NCBI RefSeq assembly: GCF_024295805.1
Contig: NZ_JANCLX010000045.1
Location: 1 to 60,318 of the forward strand
DNA length: 60,318 nucleotides
Reading direction: 5' to 3'
Origin: Streptomyces cucumeris
GTDB taxonomy: Bacteria; Actinomycetota; Actinomycetes; Streptomycetales; Streptomycetaceae
The position numbers were made by a program, and so were the translations under genes. A model generated the notes under the pieces. That model searched no databases and was not told the origin of the DNA. It saw nothing but the letters and a program-made list of their open reading frames with translations. Positions 26,543-34,299 of this stretch are shown here, piece by piece; within the stretch, counting starts at the first letter, position 1, and every line of letters begins with the position of its first letter.

Positions 26543-26570
26543 GGGAATGCCGGACCCGTAGGATCCGTTG
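26543..26570 (+). promoter_or_regulatory. SigR-type promoter of trxBA
   Basis: GGGAAT (26543-26548), 18 bp, GTTG (26567-26570) matches the thiol-oxidative-stress SigR consensus GGAAT-N18/19-GTT. It lies 83 nt before the trxB start. In Streptomyces coelicolor trxBA is a known SigR target. Confidence 0.8.
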
Positions 26571-26652
26571 GGTGGGGTGGCAGCGTTTTCCGGGGAATCC
26601 GGGGCCGCCGCCCAGTCAGCAGTGGCAGTCGGCAGAGACAAGGAAGACATCC

Positions 26653-27603
26653 GTGAGCGACGTCCGCAACGTGATCATCATCGGTTCCGGGCCCGCCGGC
26701 TATACGGCCGCGCTCTACACCGCCCGCGCTTCCTTGAAGCCGCTGGTCTTCGAAGGCTCCGTGACCGCCGGTGGTGCTCTCATGAACACCACCGACGTGG
26801 AGAACTTCCCCGGTTTCCGCGAGGGGATCATGGGCCCGGACCTCATGGACAACATGCGGGCCCAGGCCGAGCGCTTCGGCGCCGAGCTCATCCCGGACGA
26901 CGTGGCCGCGGTCGACCTCAGCGAGGACATCAAGACCGTCACCGACTCGGCGGGTACCATCCACCGCGCCAAGGCGGTCATCGTGACCACCGGCTCCCAG
27001 CACCGCAAGCTGGGTCTGCCCCGTGAGGACGAGCTCTCCGGCCGTGGTGTCTCGTGGTGCGCCACCTGTGACGGCTTCTTCTTCAAGGACCAGGACATCG
27101 CCGTGATCGGCGGCGGCGACACCGCGATGGAGGAGGCGACCTTCCTGTCGCGCTTCGCCAAGTCGGTCACCGTCGTCCACCGCCGGGACAGCCTCCGTGC
27201 CAGCAAGGCGATGCAGGAGCGCGCCTTCGCCGACCCGAAGATCTCGTTCATCTGGGACAGCGCGGTCACCGAGCTCCACGGTGACGGCAAGCTCTCCGGT
27301 CTGACCCTCCAGGACGTCAAGACCGGTGAGACCTCCCAGCTGCCGATGACCGGGCTGTTCATCGCGATCGGCCACGACCCGCGCACCGAGCTGTTCAAGG
27401 GCCAGCTGAACCTGGACGACGAGGGCTACCTCAAGGTGGAGTCCCCCTCGACCCGGACGAACCTCACCGGGGTCTTCGCCGCGGGCGATGTCGTGGACCA
27501 CACCTACCGCCAGGCGATCACCGCGGCGGGCACCGGCTGTGCCGCCGCTCTGGACGCCGAGCGGTACCTCGCCGCCCTGGGCGACGGCGACGCCACCGTC
27601 TGA
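26653..27603 (+). CDS. trxB: thioredoxin reductase
   Basis: FAD-dependent NADPH:thioredoxin oxidoreductase, 316 residues. FAD-binding 'VIIIGSGPAGYTAALYTARA', redox-active 'WCATCDG' (C-X2-C), NADPH-binding 'IAVIGGGDTAMEEATFL', and the C-terminal FAD motif 'GVFAAGDVVDHTYRQA'. GTG 26653 has AAGGAAG 7 nt upstream. First gene of the trxBA operon, behind a SigR-type promoter. Confidence 0.97.
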   Translation: MSDVRNVIIIGSGPAGYTAALYTARASLKPLVFEGSVTAGGALMNTTDVENFPGFREGIMGPDLMDNMRAQAERFGAELIPDDVAAVDLSEDIKTVTDSAGTIHRAKAVIVTTGSQHRKLGLPREDELSGRGVSWCATCDGFFFKDQDIAVIGGGDTAMEEATFLSRFAKSVTVVHRRDSLRASKAMQERAFADPKISFIWDSAVTELHGDGKLSGLTLQDVKTGETSQLPMTGLFIAIGHDPRTELFKGQLNLDDEGYLKVESPSTRTNLTGVFAAGDVVDHTYRQAITAAGTGCAAALDAERYLAALGDGDATV

Positions 27604-27646
27604 CTCCGCTTCCCACCCCCTGCACCAACCCACTAAGGAGATAGCC

Positions 27647-27976
27647 ATGGCCGGTGCCACGGTCACCGTGACGGACGCCAACTTCGAGGAGACCGTCCTC
27701 AAGAGCGACAAGCCGGTACTCGTCGACTTCTGGGCCGCCTGGTGCGGTCCGTGCCGTCAGATCGCCCCGTCCCTGGAGGCGATCGCGGCCGAGCACGCCG
27801 ACAAGATCGTCATTGCCAAGCTGAACATTGACGAGAACCCGGCCACCGCCGCCAAGTACGGCGTGATGTCGATCCCGACGCTCAATGTCTACCAGGGCGG
27901 CGAGGTCGCCAAGACCATCGTCGGCGCCAAGCCGAAGGCCGCCATCGAGCGCGACCTGGCTGACTTCATCGGCTGA
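27647..27976 (+). CDS. trxA: thioredoxin
   Basis: 109-residue protein disulfide reductase with the classic active site 'FWAAWCGPCRQIAP' and the cis-proline 'VMSIPTLNVYQGGE'. AAGGAG precedes ATG 27647; 43 nt after trxB. Reduced by the trxB product and used in thiol homeostasis. Confidence 0.98.
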   Translation: MAGATVTVTDANFEETVLKSDKPVLVDFWAAWCGPCRQIAPSLEAIAAEHADKIVIAKLNIDENPATAAKYGVMSIPTLNVYQGGEVAKTIVGAKPKAAIERDLADFIG

Positions 27977-27992
27977 GCGCACAGCCACCATG

Positions 27993-28024
27993 CGAAGGGG
28001 CCGCCCCGGAGGGCGGCCCCTTCG
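27993..28024 (+). terminator. trxBA terminator
   Basis: Perfect 14-bp stem CGAAGGGGCCGCCC with CGGA loop, between trxA and the convergent acetyltransferase gene; probably works in both directions. An imperfect parS begins 2 nt later. Confidence 0.85.
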
Positions 28025-28025
28025 T

Positions 28026-28039
28026 GTTTCACGTGGAAC
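28026..28039. other. imperfect parS (one mismatch)
   Basis: GTTTCACGTGGAAC: one base away from the parS 14-mer, in the 17-nt space between the trxBA terminator and the acetyltransferase stop. Confidence 0.6.
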
Positions 28040-28041
28040 TC

Positions 28042-28659
28042 TCAGAGCGGACGGAGCGCCGGCTCCTTCTGGACCGCACCGAGCAGCCGGTCCAGGGCGA
28101 GCTCGACATCTTCCTTCCAGGAAATCGTCGTTCTCAGCTCAAGTCTCAGCCGGGGGTACCGATGGTGGGGACGGACGGTCTTGAAGCCCACGGCCAGCAG
28201 GTGGTCGGCGGGCAGGACACACGCCGGTTCCTTCCAGGTGGCGTCCCCGAACGCCTCGATCGCCCGGAAGCCCCTGCGGATCAGATCCTTGGCGACCGTC
28301 TGCACCATCACCCGGCCCAGCCCCTGCCCCTGATAGCCGGGCATCAGCCAGGCCGTCATCAGCTGTACGGCATCGGCACCGACCGGGCTCGTGGGAAAGG
28401 CCGTGGACCGCGGCACATAGGCGGGGGGCGCGTAGAGCACGAAGCCGACCGGCACCTCATCGACATAGACCACCCGGCCGCAGGAGCCCCACTCCAGCAG
28501 GACCGCGGAGATCCACGCTTCCTTCTCCAGCTCCGGACGTCCGGCCCTTACCGCGGCTTCACCGCTGACGGGGTCGAGCTCCCAGAAGACACAGGCGCGA
28601 CAGCGCTTGGGGATGTCCGGGAGGTTGTCCAGCGTGAGCGGTACGAGCCGACGCCCCAT
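28042..28659 (-). CDS. GNAT family N-acetyltransferase
   Basis: 205 residues. The acetyl-CoA-binding motif A is 'MPGYQGQGLGRVMVQTVAKD' and motif B follows ('FRAIEAFGDATWK'). An N-terminal region with 'RCRACVFWELDP' holds two cysteines (C-X2-C), a feature of the conserved actinobacterial protein in this place next to parB. Substrate unknown. ATG 28659 is used. Read leftward towards trxA. Confidence 0.85.
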   Translation of the reverse strand: MGRRLVPLTLDNLPDIPKRCRACVFWELDPVSGEAAVRAGRPELEKEAWISAVLLEWGSCGRVVYVDEVPVGFVLYAPPAYVPRSTAFPTSPVGADAVQLMTAWLMPGYQGQGLGRVMVQTVAKDLIRRGFRAIEAFGDATWKEPACVLPADHLLAVGFKTVRPHHRYPRLRLELRTTISWKEDVELALDRLLGAVQKEPALRPL

Positions 28660-28805
28660 GAAGCCAGTCCTTCACTTCCATGGCCAGCCGCGGCACGGGC
28701 GGCTGACAGAGCACTACGCTCCCTGATCAGACTGCCGACGAAACCGCCGACAGCTCCCAGGCCCAGTCCTGTGGCCAACAGTCCGGTGCGGCTCACCGAT
28801 CGCAT
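28548..28805 (-). CDS. possible small membrane protein upstream of GNAT gene
   Basis: An 86-residue reading frame starting 'MRSVSRTGLLATGLGLGAVG' with one probable membrane segment and GGAGG 8 nt before its ATG. Its last 37 residues overlap the acetyltransferase start in another frame, so either the true stop is elsewhere or the frame is spurious. The gap 28660-28984 otherwise holds only the parB terminator. Weakly supported. Confidence 0.3.
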   Translation of the reverse strand: MRSVSRTGLLATGLGLGAVGGFVGSLIRERSALSAARAAAGHGSEGLASWGVGSYRSRWTTSRTSPSAVAPVSSGSSTPSAVKPR

Positions 28806-28907
28806 GGCCCTGCCCTCCGCATGAGGAGCCTCCACATGGATCCGCCCAACCTGGTCGCATCGTATCCGTGCGGCGAAAGCACCGATACCGCCCTTGGGAA
28901 AAGAACA

Positions 28908-28938
28908 GGTCGTGTTCCGACCTGATCGGAACACGACC
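28908..28938 (-). terminator. parAB terminator
   Basis: Perfect 13-bp stem GGTCGTGTTCCGA with CCTGA loop, 47 nt beyond the parB stop. Confidence 0.85.
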
Positions 28939-28984
28939 CGCCCCACACTGCCAGTCCGTACGACACGACCGTACGGCCACTGGC

Positions 28985-30115
28985 CTACTCGTCCTCGTCG
29001 TCCGCCTCCGCGAGCGACTGCTCCATCACCGGTCCCGCACCGGGGGCGAGGGTGCCGAGAATACGCTCAAGATCCTCTATCGAAGCGAACTCGACGACGA
29101 TCTTTCCCTTCTTCTGGCCCAGGTCGACCTTCACCCGGGTCTCGAAGCGGTCGGAGAGCCGCGACGCCAGATCCGTGAGCGCGGGGGACACCCGGGTACC
29201 GGCGCGCGGACCCTTGGCCTTCGCTGTACCACCCGAACGGGACCCCATCAGGGTGACGATCTCCTCGACCGCGCGCACCGACAGCCCCTCGGCGACGATG
29301 CGGTGCGCCAGCCGGTCCTGCTCCTCCGCGTCATCCACGGAGAGCAGGGCTCGTGCGTGTCCGGCGGAGAGCACCCCGGCGGCGACCCGGCGCTGAACGG
29401 CGGGGGAGAGCTTCAGCAGCCGCAGCGTGTTGGAGACCTGGGGACGCGAACGCCCGATGCGGTCCGCCAACTCGTCATGGGTGCAGCTGAAGTCCTTGAG
29501 CAACTGGTCGTAGGCGGCCGCCTCTTCCAACGGGTTCAGCTGGGCCCGGTGCAGGTTCTCCAGCAGCGCGTCGAGAAGGAGCTTCTCGTCCTCGGTGGCC
29601 CGGACGATCGCCGGAATCTTCTCCAGCCCAGCCTCACGGCAGGCCCGCCACCGGCGCTCGCCCATGATGAGCTCATAGCGCTCGGGCGCCAGCTGCCGCA
29701 CCACGACGGGCTGGAGGAGACCGACTTCCTGGATCGAGGTGACCAGTTCGGCGAGAGCGTCCTCGTCGAAGACCTCACGCGGCTGACGGGGGTTGGGGGT
29801 GATGAAGTCCAGCGGCAGTTCCGCGAAATGGGCTCCGGCCACCTCCTCCGCCGGCGCCGGCGGAGCGGCTTCGGGCTCCGGCTCCCGCGGTGCTTCGGTT
29901 TCCTGTGAAACACCGTTGGAGGCCAGTGCGGCCACCTTGGCGGCCGCGACTCCACGCTCCTGGGTGAGCACCGGGACCGCGGTCGGTGAGGTGGTGCCTC
30001 CGGACGTGGTGACCGTTCCCGCCCCCGCCCGGGGTCCGGAGTTGTCCGCCCCCTTCGGCGCGGGAGGGATCAAGGCACCGAGCCCACGGCCCAGCCCTCT
30101 GCGTCGCTCACTCAC
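28985..30115 (-). CDS. parB: chromosome-partitioning protein ParB
   Basis: Binds parS and spreads as a CTP-dependent clamp to form the segregation complex that ParA moves; in Streptomyces important for sporulation septation. 376 residues: N-terminal 'GLGRGLGALIPP' (ParA contact), a variable Pro/Ala-rich linker, the ParB/Srx domain 'PLDFITPNPRQPREVFDEDA' with 'GERRWRA' (CTP/arginine-patch motif), HTH domain 'DELADRIGRSRPQVSNTLRL', and C-terminal dimer domain. ATG 30115 overlaps the parA stop. The linker codes 'VSQET' from a degenerate parS at 29898-29911. Confidence 0.97.
   Translation of the reverse strand: MSERRRGLGRGLGALIPPAPKGADNSGPRAGAGTVTTSGGTTSPTAVPVLTQERGVAAAKVAALASNGVSQETEAPREPEPEAAPPAPAEEVAGAHFAELPLDFITPNPRQPREVFDEDALAELVTSIQEVGLLQPVVVRQLAPERYELIMGERRWRACREAGLEKIPAIVRATEDEKLLLDALLENLHRAQLNPLEEAAAYDQLLKDFSCTHDELADRIGRSRPQVSNTLRLLKLSPAVQRRVAAGVLSAGHARALLSVDDAEEQDRLAHRIVAEGLSVRAVEEIVTLMGSRSGGTAKAKGPRAGTRVSPALTDLASRLSDRFETRVKVDLGQKKGKIVVEFASIEDLERILGTLAPGAGPVMEQSLAEADDEDE
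29898..29911. other. degenerate parS inside parB
   Basis: GTTTCCTGTGAAAC, two substitutions from parS, both at the central CACGTG. It still encodes 'VSQET', close to the 'VSRET' given by intact sites. Confidence 0.4.
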
Positions 30116-31197
30116 TGAATCCCCTCCTGCATGCTGTGCTGGTCGTGCTGGCTGATCTCGGGCAGGGCATGAGCGTGCTGGGCGTCGTACTGCACGTCCA
30201 CTCCCCTGAGCGCGATCTCTCTCGCCGCCTCGAGGTAGGAGAGCGCCCCGCTGGATCCCGGGTCATAGGTGAGGACCGTCTGCCCGTAACTGGGGGCTTC
30301 GGAGATCCGCACCGACCTCGGGATGCTGGTTCTGAGGACCTCTCCACCGAAGTGGCTGCGGACCTCGTCCGCCACCTGCGAGGCCAGCCGGGTACGGCCG
30401 TCGTACATCGTGAGCAGGATGGTCGAGACATGGAGCTTGGGGTTGAGATGGCCGCGGACGAGATCCACGTTCCGCAGCAGCTGGCCGAGTCCCTCGAGCG
30501 CGTAGTACTCACACTGGATGGGGATCAGCACTTCGGCGCCCGCGACCAGCGCATTGACCGTCAGCAGTCCGAGCGAGGGCGGGCAGTCGATGAGGATGTA
30601 GTCCAGCGGTTGCTCATAGGACTGGATGGCCCGCTCCAGTCGGCTCTCGCGTGCGACCAGCGAGACCAGCTCGATCTCGGCGCCGGCGAGATCGATGGTC
30701 GCCGGAGCGCAGAACAGTCCCTCCACATCGGGGACCGGCTGCACCACATCGGACAGGGGCCTGCTGTCGACCAGCACGTCGTAGATCGATGGAACCTCGG
30801 CATGGTGGTCGATCCCCAGCGCCGTCGAGGCATTGCCCTGCGGGTCGAGGTCGATCACCAGCACACGACCGCCGTGCAGAGCGAGTGAGGCAGCCAGATT
30901 GACCGTGGTCGTGGTCTTGCCGACCCCGCCCTTCTGGTTGGCCACCACGATCACCCGGGTCTGTTCCGGTCGCGGCAGCCCCTCGCCGGCCCGGCCCAGA
31001 GCTTCCACCGCCAGCTGGGCGGCGCGGCCAATGGGGGTGTCGTCCATCGGGGGCGGCGTTTCACGTGAAACATCCTCCCCCGCCGATTCGGTACGGGGGC
31101 CGGGGACCGGGTCGGTCATCGGCCCCGCGATGTTGGCGTCGGACCGCAAGGATTCACTCTCCTCGACATCAGGCTCGCGATGAGGAGAGCCTGCCAT
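30112..31197 (-). CDS. parA: chromosome-partitioning ATPase ParA
   Basis: Walker-type ATPase that positions ParB-parS complexes. About 361 residues with deviant Walker A 'NQKGGVGKTTTTVNLAAS', Walker A' 'VLVIDLDPQGNASTALG' and Walker B 'YILIDCPPSLGLLTVNAL'. The core begins about 90 residues in; the N-terminal extension is acidic/Pro-rich and carries 'DVSRET' from an in-frame parS (31058-31071). The start is uncertain: ATG 31197 ('MAGSPHRE') chosen, ATG 31119 ('MTDPVPGP') possible; neither has a strong ribosome-binding site. Overlaps parB by 4 nt. Confidence 0.93.
   Translation of the reverse strand: MAGSPHREPDVEESESLRSDANIAGPMTDPVPGPRTESAGEDVSRETPPPMDDTPIGRAAQLAVEALGRAGEGLPRPEQTRVIVVANQKGGVGKTTTTVNLAASLALHGGRVLVIDLDPQGNASTALGIDHHAEVPSIYDVLVDSRPLSDVVQPVPDVEGLFCAPATIDLAGAEIELVSLVARESRLERAIQSYEQPLDYILIDCPPSLGLLTVNALVAGAEVLIPIQCEYYALEGLGQLLRNVDLVRGHLNPKLHVSTILLTMYDGRTRLASQVADEVRSHFGGEVLRTSIPRSVRISEAPSYGQTVLTYDPGSSGALSYLEAAREIALRGVDVQYDAQHAHALPEISQHDQHSMQEGIQ
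31058..31071. other. parS site in parA
   Basis: Exact GTTTCACGTGAAAC within the coding sequence for the ParA N-terminal extension (encodes 'VSRET'). Confidence 0.93.
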
Positions 31198-31325
31198 GCT
31201 TTTGGGGTCGTGAACCAGCGAGGCCCGTTCTCCTGTGGATGAATCCACGTCCTGACGGGGTCGGCGGTCGCGGGGCAAGGCCGCCGCACGACCGCGACTG
31301 ATGATTCCATGCAGCAGGGAGCGAC

Positions 31326-31339
31326 GTTTCACGTGAAAC
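31326..31339. other. parS site in the parA leader
   Basis: Exact GTTTCACGTGAAAC in the rsmG-parA gap (31198-31478), upstream of the chosen parA start. The same gap also holds GTGGAT-GA-ATCCAC (31235-31248), two overlapping DnaA-box-like halves. Confidence 0.93.
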
Positions 31340-31417
31340 ACGATGCATGGATAGGCCTGGCGTTCTGCCGCGACACTCCGGATTGCGTAGTTTAGCCAGC
31401 TTGTATGGAGCACGTCC

Positions 31418-31435
31418 GCCCTCCATACGGAGGGC
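31418..31435 (-). terminator. rsmG terminator
   Basis: GCCCTCC-ATAC-GGAGGGC hairpin 43 nt after the rsmG stop. Confidence 0.6.
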
Positions 31436-31478
31436 ACTTCACATACGAATCAGACCGGTATCCGCGTCACGGCCGCAC

Positions 31479-32192
31479 TCACGGCCTGCGCCGCGGGCTC
31501 CGTCGTGCCGCCTTGGCCCGCTTGGCCGCGAACCGCACTCCTCCGGGACTCTCCCCGACCTCCACCCGCACCACGGTGGACAGCGGATCGACCACACCCT
31601 CACCGACGTGCAGTACGGAGGTGTCCACCACGCCCAGCTTGCCCAGCGCCGCACGGGCCTGCTTGAGCTCCTCCTCGGCGGTGTCGCCCTTCAGCAGGAG
31701 CATCTCTCCGTAGGGCTTCAGCAGCGGAACCCCCCAGCCCGCCAGCCGGTCCAGCGGGGCCACCGCCCGGGCCGTCACCACATGGACCGGAGGCAGCTTG
31801 CCCAGGACCTCCTCGGCACGGCCCCGGACCACCGTCACATGGTCGAGCCCGAGCAGCTCCACGACCTCCTGGAGGAAGTTGGTACGGCGCAGCAGCGGCT
31901 CCAGCAGCGTGATCCGCAGATCCGGCCGGGTCAGTGCGAGCGGGATACCCGGCAGCCCCGCGCCCGAGCCCACATCGCAGACGGTGACCCCCTCCGGGAC
32001 CACCTCGGAGAGCACGGCGCAGTTCAGCAGATGCCGCTCCCACAGCCGCGGCACCTCACGCGGACCGATCAGCCCGCGGGTCACCCCGATATCGGCCAGC
32101 AGCTCTCCGTAGCGGACGGCCTCCGGGAAGCGCTCACCGAATACCTCCCTCGCCTCGTCGGGCGCCGGGGGGAGCTCCGCTGCTTCCGTCAC
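31479..32192 (-). CDS. rsmG: 16S rRNA (guanine527-N7)-methyltransferase RsmG
   Basis: SAM-dependent methylation of G527 in 16S rRNA (formerly GidB). 237 residues with the SAM-binding 'VCDVGSGAGLPGIPLAL' and 'RDLRITLLEPLLRRTNFL'-type region; C-terminus is basic. GTG 32192 is chosen as in other Streptomyces; upstream frame is unlike coding sequence. It lies after a terminator in the jag-rsmG gap, so it probably has its own promoter. Loss of this gene gives low-level streptomycin resistance in Streptomyces. Confidence 0.95.
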   Translation of the reverse strand: MTEAAELPPAPDEAREVFGERFPEAVRYGELLADIGVTRGLIGPREVPRLWERHLLNCAVLSEVVPEGVTVCDVGSGAGLPGIPLALTRPDLRITLLEPLLRRTNFLQEVVELLGLDHVTVVRGRAEEVLGKLPPVHVVTARAVAPLDRLAGWGVPLLKPYGEMLLLKGDTAEEELKQARAALGKLGVVDTSVLHVGEGVVDPLSTVVRVEVGESPGGVRFAAKRAKAARRSPRRRP

Positions 32193-32267
32193 GGGGACCG
32201 TCCTTCCGTACCGCACTCTGTGGCTGAACGCTGGTGCAAGGCTGACTGATGCAAGGCTGACAAGATT

Positions 32268-32295
32268 CGGCCCCGTCTGCGCGCAGACGGGGCCG
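32268..32295 (-). terminator. terminator between jag and rsmG
   Basis: Perfect 13-bp stem CGGCCCCGTCTGC with minimal loop, 24 nt after the jag stop; ends the rpmH-jag operon. Confidence 0.85.
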
Positions 32296-32319
32296 TGTGC
32301 AAGATGAAGCCGGACCGGG

Positions 32320-32829
32320 TCAGGCCGGGAGCACGACCACGCAGCGCTGGGGCTCCTCGCCCTCGGACTCACTGCGCAGCCCCGCCGCGGCCACCGCGTC
32401 GTGGACGACCTTCCGCTCGAAGGGCGTCATCGCCTTGAGCTTCACCGGCTGGCCGGTGCCCTTCGCCTCTTCCGCGGCCTTGGCGCCGAGCGCCGTGAGC
32501 TCGGTCCGCTTACGGGCCCGGAATCCGCTGATGTCGAGCATCAGCCGACTGCGGTCGCCGGTCTCCCGGTGGACGGCGAGCCGGGTCAGCTCCTGAAGGG
32601 CTTCCAGCACCTCGCCATCGCGTCCGACCAGCTTCTGGAGGTCACGGCTGGTCGAGTCACTGATGATCGACACCGCAGCGCGATCGGCCTCGACGTCCAT
32701 GTCGATGTCGCCGTCGAGGTCCGCGATGTCCAGCAGCCCCTCGAGGTAGTCGGCCGCGATCTCCCCTTCCTGCTCCAGGCGGGTCAGGGTGTCGACGCCC
32801 TCGGCGGCCGGGGTGGTGCCTTCCGTCAC
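32320..32829 (-). CDS. jag: Jag/KhpB-like RNA-binding protein (KH-R3H)
   Basis: 169 residues: KH-like domain around 'LQKLVGRDGEVLEALQELTR' and a C-terminal R3H domain ('MKAMTPFERKVVHDAVA'-type region, then 'EGEEPQRCVVVLP'). Homologues (KhpB/SpoIIIJ-associated) bind RNA and are encoded with yidC in many bacteria. 15 nt after yidC. ATG 32829. Confidence 0.93.
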   Translation of the reverse strand: MTEGTTPAAEGVDTLTRLEQEGEIAADYLEGLLDIADLDGDIDMDVEADRAAVSIISDSTSRDLQKLVGRDGEVLEALQELTRLAVHRETGDRSRLMLDISGFRARKRTELTALGAKAAEEAKGTGQPVKLKAMTPFERKVVHDAVAAAGLRSESEGEEPQRCVVVLPA

Positions 32830-32844
32830 GGATGGACTCCTTCG

Positions 32845-33978
32845 TTACTTCTTGGAGGGGTGCTTGGGGCGCTGCTGGCCCTTGCGCTGCCCGGACTTCG
32901 TGGTGCGGGAGGAGCCGCCGGCCGGCTTGCCGCCCTGTGCCGCCTTCTTCTCCGGCTTCTGTGCCTCGTCCTTGCCGGATTCCTTGGCGAGCGAGGTCTT
33001 GGCGGTGCCACCGGACTCCGCCCTGGCGCGGCCCTGGCCCTGAGTGCTGCCCGAGGTGCGCTGCGACTTGCTCTGCCGCTTGGGCTGCTGACGGTTGGCG
33101 CGCGCCGTCTCGGCGGCCTCCTTGGCGGCGACCTCGGCGGGCTCTTCCTTCAGCTTGCCCTGGGCGCGCAGGCGCTCCTGGCGGGCCTGGAAGGCGACGC
33201 TGCCCGGGGTGGGGTTCCGGCGGATGATGAACATCTGCTGGCCCATGGTCCAGACGTTGGTGGTCAGCCAGTAGACGAGGACACCGACCGGAAAGTTGAT
33301 GCCGAAGACGGCGAACATGATCGGGAAGACGTACATCAGCATCTTCTGCTGCTGCATGAACGGCGTCTTCACCGTGAGGTCGACGTTCTTGGTCATCAGC
33401 TGGCGCTGGGTGAAGAACTGCGAGGCCGACATCAGGACGATCATGGTGACCGTCACGACCCGGACATCGGTCAGCGAGGCGCCGAGCTGCTCGACCTGGG
33501 AGGCGGACGACATGAACTTCACGGACAGCGGGGCGCCGAAGATATGGGCGTTACGGGCGCTGTCCAGCAGTCCCTGGTCGATGAAGCCGACCGTCTTGTT
33601 GTTCGCGATGTGGTTGAGCACCTGGTAGAGCGCGATGAAGAACGGCGACTGCGCCAGGATCGGGAGACAGCTCGAGAGCGGGTTGGTGCCCGTCTCCTTG
33701 TAGAGCTTCATCATCTCTTCGGACTGACGCTGCCGGTCGCTCTTGTAGCGCTCCTGGATCGCCTTCATCTTCGGCTGGAGCGCCTGCATGTTCCGGGTCG
33801 CCTTGATCTGCTTCACGAAAAGCGGGATCAGACAGATCCGGATCAGGACCACCAGGGAAACGATCGACAGACCCCACGCCCAGCCACTGTCCCGGTCGAA
33901 CATGAGGCTGTAGAACGAGTGGAACTGGACGATGATCCAGGAAACTACGTCATAAAGAGGACCGAGGATCGTGTCCAC
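32845..33978 (-). CDS. yidC: membrane protein insertase YidC
   Basis: Inserts membrane proteins alone or with SecYEG. 377 residues with five or so hydrophobic segments, YidC/Oxa1 core 'RICLIPLFVKQIKATRNMQA' ... 'LSSCLPILAQSPFFIALYQV', and a long basic Lys/Gln/Ser-rich C-terminal tail (about 110 residues) suited to ribosome binding. The conserved Arg of the hydrophilic groove is in the first of these segments. Between yidD and jag in the rpmH operon. Confidence 0.95.
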   Translation of the reverse strand: MDTILGPLYDVVSWIIVQFHSFYSLMFDRDSGWAWGLSIVSLVVLIRICLIPLFVKQIKATRNMQALQPKMKAIQERYKSDRQRQSEEMMKLYKETGTNPLSSCLPILAQSPFFIALYQVLNHIANNKTVGFIDQGLLDSARNAHIFGAPLSVKFMSSASQVEQLGASLTDVRVVTVTMIVLMSASQFFTQRQLMTKNVDLTVKTPFMQQQKMLMYVFPIMFAVFGINFPVGVLVYWLTTNVWTMGQQMFIIRRNPTPGSVAFQARQERLRAQGKLKEEPAEVAAKEAAETARANRQQPKRQSKSQRTSGSTQGQGRARAESGGTAKTSLAKESGKDEAQKPEKKAAQGGKPAGGSSRTTKSGQRKGQQRPKHPSKK

Positions 33979-33981
33979 GAA

Positions 33982-34299
33982 TCAGGCTCCTTGGGCGTTG
34001 GGCTGGGTCTCGGGCTGTGCGGCAGGCTCCACAGCCGGATGCCCGCCGAGGCGGTTCCGCAGCCGCTGGTGCCACACCGGACGCTTCCGGGGCGGAACGT
34101 GGTCGACGCCACCGAGCGACCACGGGTTGCAGCGCAAGATGCGCCAGGCCGTCAGCGCCGTTCCTTTCACCGCACCGTGCCGGTCAATGGCCGTGTAGCC
34201 ATAGTGCGAGCACGACGGGTAGTACTTGCAGACCGGGCCCAGCATCGGGCTGATGGTCCACTGGTACAGCTTGATCAACCACAGCAGCGGGTACTTCAT
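33982..34299 (-). CDS. yidD: membrane protein insertion efficiency factor YidD
   Basis: 105 residues; the hallmark is 'CKYYPSCSHYGYTAIDRHGA' (Cys-rich motif) followed by 'RCNPWSLGGVDHVP'. Thought to assist YidC. Its ATG overlaps the rnpA stop by 4 nt and its stop is 3 nt before yidC. Confidence 0.95.
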   Translation of the reverse strand: MKYPLLWLIKLYQWTISPMLGPVCKYYPSCSHYGYTAIDRHGAVKGTALTAWRILRCNPWSLGGVDHVPPRKRPVWHQRLRNRLGGHPAVEPAAQPETQPNAQGA

